Shown here: piece after piece, positions 63,193 through 64,000 of the stretch
Layout: every line of letters begins with the position of its first letter
Position numbering within the stretch: the stretch's first letter is position 1
Assembly (NCBI RefSeq): GCF_002906655.1
Contig: NZ_CP025794.1
Span: forward strand, 248,001-312,000
Reading direction: 5' to 3'
Source: Vibrio hyugaensis
GTDB taxonomy: Bacteria > Pseudomonadota > Gammaproteobacteria > Enterobacterales > Vibrionaceae
Length of the DNA: 64,000 bases
Notes under the pieces: generated by a model
Seen by the model: the letters and a program-made list of their open reading frames with translations, nothing else
The model's database searches: none
What the model was told of the DNA's origin: nothing
Position numbers and translations under genes: made by a program

Positions 63193-63232
63193 TGCGGCCG
63201 TTGGTCGAATAAAAGACAATTGGAGAGAAACA

Positions 63233-64000
63233 ATGAAAGGTGATATCGGTGTAATCGGCCTTGCTGTAATGGGTCAAAACCTTATCCTAAACATGAATGA
63301 CCACGGCTTTAAAGTTGTGGCTCACAACCGTACTGCTGCTAAAGTAGACGAGTTCCTGGAAGGTCCAGCGAAAGGCACAAACATCATCGGTGCATACTCT
63401 CTAGAAGAACTAGTAGAGAAGCTAGAAACGCCACGTAAAGTGATGCTTATGGTTCGTGCAGGTGACGTTGTTGACACGTTCATTGACAACCTAATTCCGC
63501 TTCTAGACGAAGGCGACATCATCATCGACGGTGGTAACACTAACTACCCAGATACAAACCGTCGCGTAGCACATTGCCGTGAGAAAGGCATTCACTTCAT
63601 CGGTACTGGTGTATCTGGTGGTGAAGAAGGTGCACGTTTTGGTCCTTCAATCATGCCTGGCGGCGCTGCTGAAGCTTGGGAAGCGGTTAAGCCAATCTTC
63701 CAAGGTATCTCTGCAAAAACTGACGCTGGCGAACCATGTTGTGACTGGGTTGGTAACGACGGTGCTGGTCACTTCGTTAAGATGGTACACAACGGCATCG
63801 AATACGGCGACATGCAGCTTATCACTGAAGCTTACCAGTTCATGAAAGATGGTCTTGGTATGTCTGCTGACGAGATGCAAGCGGTATTTGCTGATTGGAA
63901 CAAGACTGAGCTAGATAGCTACCTTGTTGAGATCACTGCTGACATCCTTGGCTACAAAGATGAAGACGGTGAAGCTCTTGTAGAGAAGATCCTAGACACA
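63233..64000 (+). CDS. gnd: 6-Phosphogluconate dehydrogenase (3' truncated by window end)
   Basis: Gnd oxidatively decarboxylates 6-phosphogluconate to ribulose 5-phosphate with NADP+. The first 256 codons are present, starting MKGDIGVIGLAVMGQNLILN with the GxAxMGxN nucleotide motif. The VMLMVRAGD and IIIDGGNTNYPDT segments and the substrate motif GVSGGEEGARFGPSIMPGG follow, and the catalytic Lys lies in GAGHFVKMVHNGIEYGDM. TTGGAGAGAAACA gives a strong ribosome site. The frame runs off the window without a stop, so the C-terminal half is not seen. Confidence 0.96.
   Translation, partial: MKGDIGVIGLAVMGQNLILNMNDHGFKVVAHNRTAAKVDEFLEGPAKGTNIIGAYSLEELVEKLETPRKVMLMVRAGDVVDTFIDNLIPLLDEGDIIIDGGNTNYPDTNRRVAHCREKGIHFIGTGVSGGEEGARFGPSIMPGGAAEAWEAVKPIFQGISAKTDAGEPCCDWVGNDGAGHFVKMVHNGIEYGDMQLITEAYQFMKDGLGMSADEMQAVFADWNKTELDSYLVEITADILGYKDEDGEALVEKILDT

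Noticed and set aside
1..64000. tRNA, rRNA, CRISPR or IS/integrase elements
   Set aside because: No clover-leaf, rRNA segment, spaced repeat array, transposase or integrase frame was seen anywhere in the window.

Overview
The window looks like a chromosomal segment of a Vibrio of the Harveyi clade (V. parahaemolyticus / V. alginolyticus / V. harveyi type). The evidence is the ectABC-aspartokinase cluster next to a BCCT carrier, an S8 protease resembling V. alginolyticus exoprotease A, a tandem glycine riboswitch in front of an AGCS symporter, an NADH:acrylate-reductase-type flavoprotein with apbE, and zwf-pgl-gnd. Base composition is about 45% GC except for an AT-rich patch at about 42.0-43.5 kb. 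I see no rRNA, tRNA, CRISPR array, insertion sequence or integrase. Species and replicon cannot be fixed from this sequence alone.

Layout. 0-7 kb: a MerR/CueR-type promoter before a 38-codon membrane microprotein, two LysE exporters, an LpxL-type acyltransferase, ThpR, a MarR regulator with two perfect palindromes beside a DUF3861 gene, and an M32 carboxypeptidase with a hairpin-rich leader. 7-12 kb: a ParA-like ATPase whose reading frame contains the terminator of the upstream symporter, the riboswitch-controlled symporter, a small membrane protein plus a coiled-coil protein, and a VOC protein. 12-17.4 kb: an LtaS-type sulfatase-fold transferase, then a divergent cysteinyl-tRNA synthetase preceded by a leader peptide with three consecutive Cys codons and a terminator/antiterminator, then a MATE pump. 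17.7-26.4 kb: a cNMP/CBS/DUF294 sensor protein with a DEDDh exonuclease, a BCCT carrier, and ectoine synthesis. 26.4-35.2 kb: a di-haem cytochrome c peroxidase, the S8 protease, an unusual 388-aa protein with a faint GT-A-like pattern, a lipoprotein, and a LysR/DUF2798/AhpD-like redox cluster. 35.2-40 kb: YgjV, a Crp/Fnr-like regulator, a second MATE pump, and msrPQ. 40-48.9 kb: a DUF3360 membrane protein and an AT-rich, frameshifted MFS gene lying between two copies of a roughly 64-bp repeat, then an ABC-2/HlyD/TolC export operon with no ATPase gene. 49-57 kb: the three-domain flavoprotein, apbE and a CitA/DcuS-type two-component system. 57-60.4 kb: a TonB siderophore receptor and an AraC-GyrI regulator, each with a Fur-like box. 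60.4-64 kb: an FNR-like site and a long structured leader before zwf-pgl-gnd, with gnd cut by the window end.

The observation I would follow first is the Cys-codon attenuator of the divergent cysteinyl-tRNA synthetase (14.33-14.49 kb). Next are the metal-type promoter driving the CC-containing microprotein at the left end, the stop-in-T7 frameshift in the AT-rich MFS gene, and the effector-like protein at 30.1 kb. All functional statements are homology calls made by eye; no database search was run.
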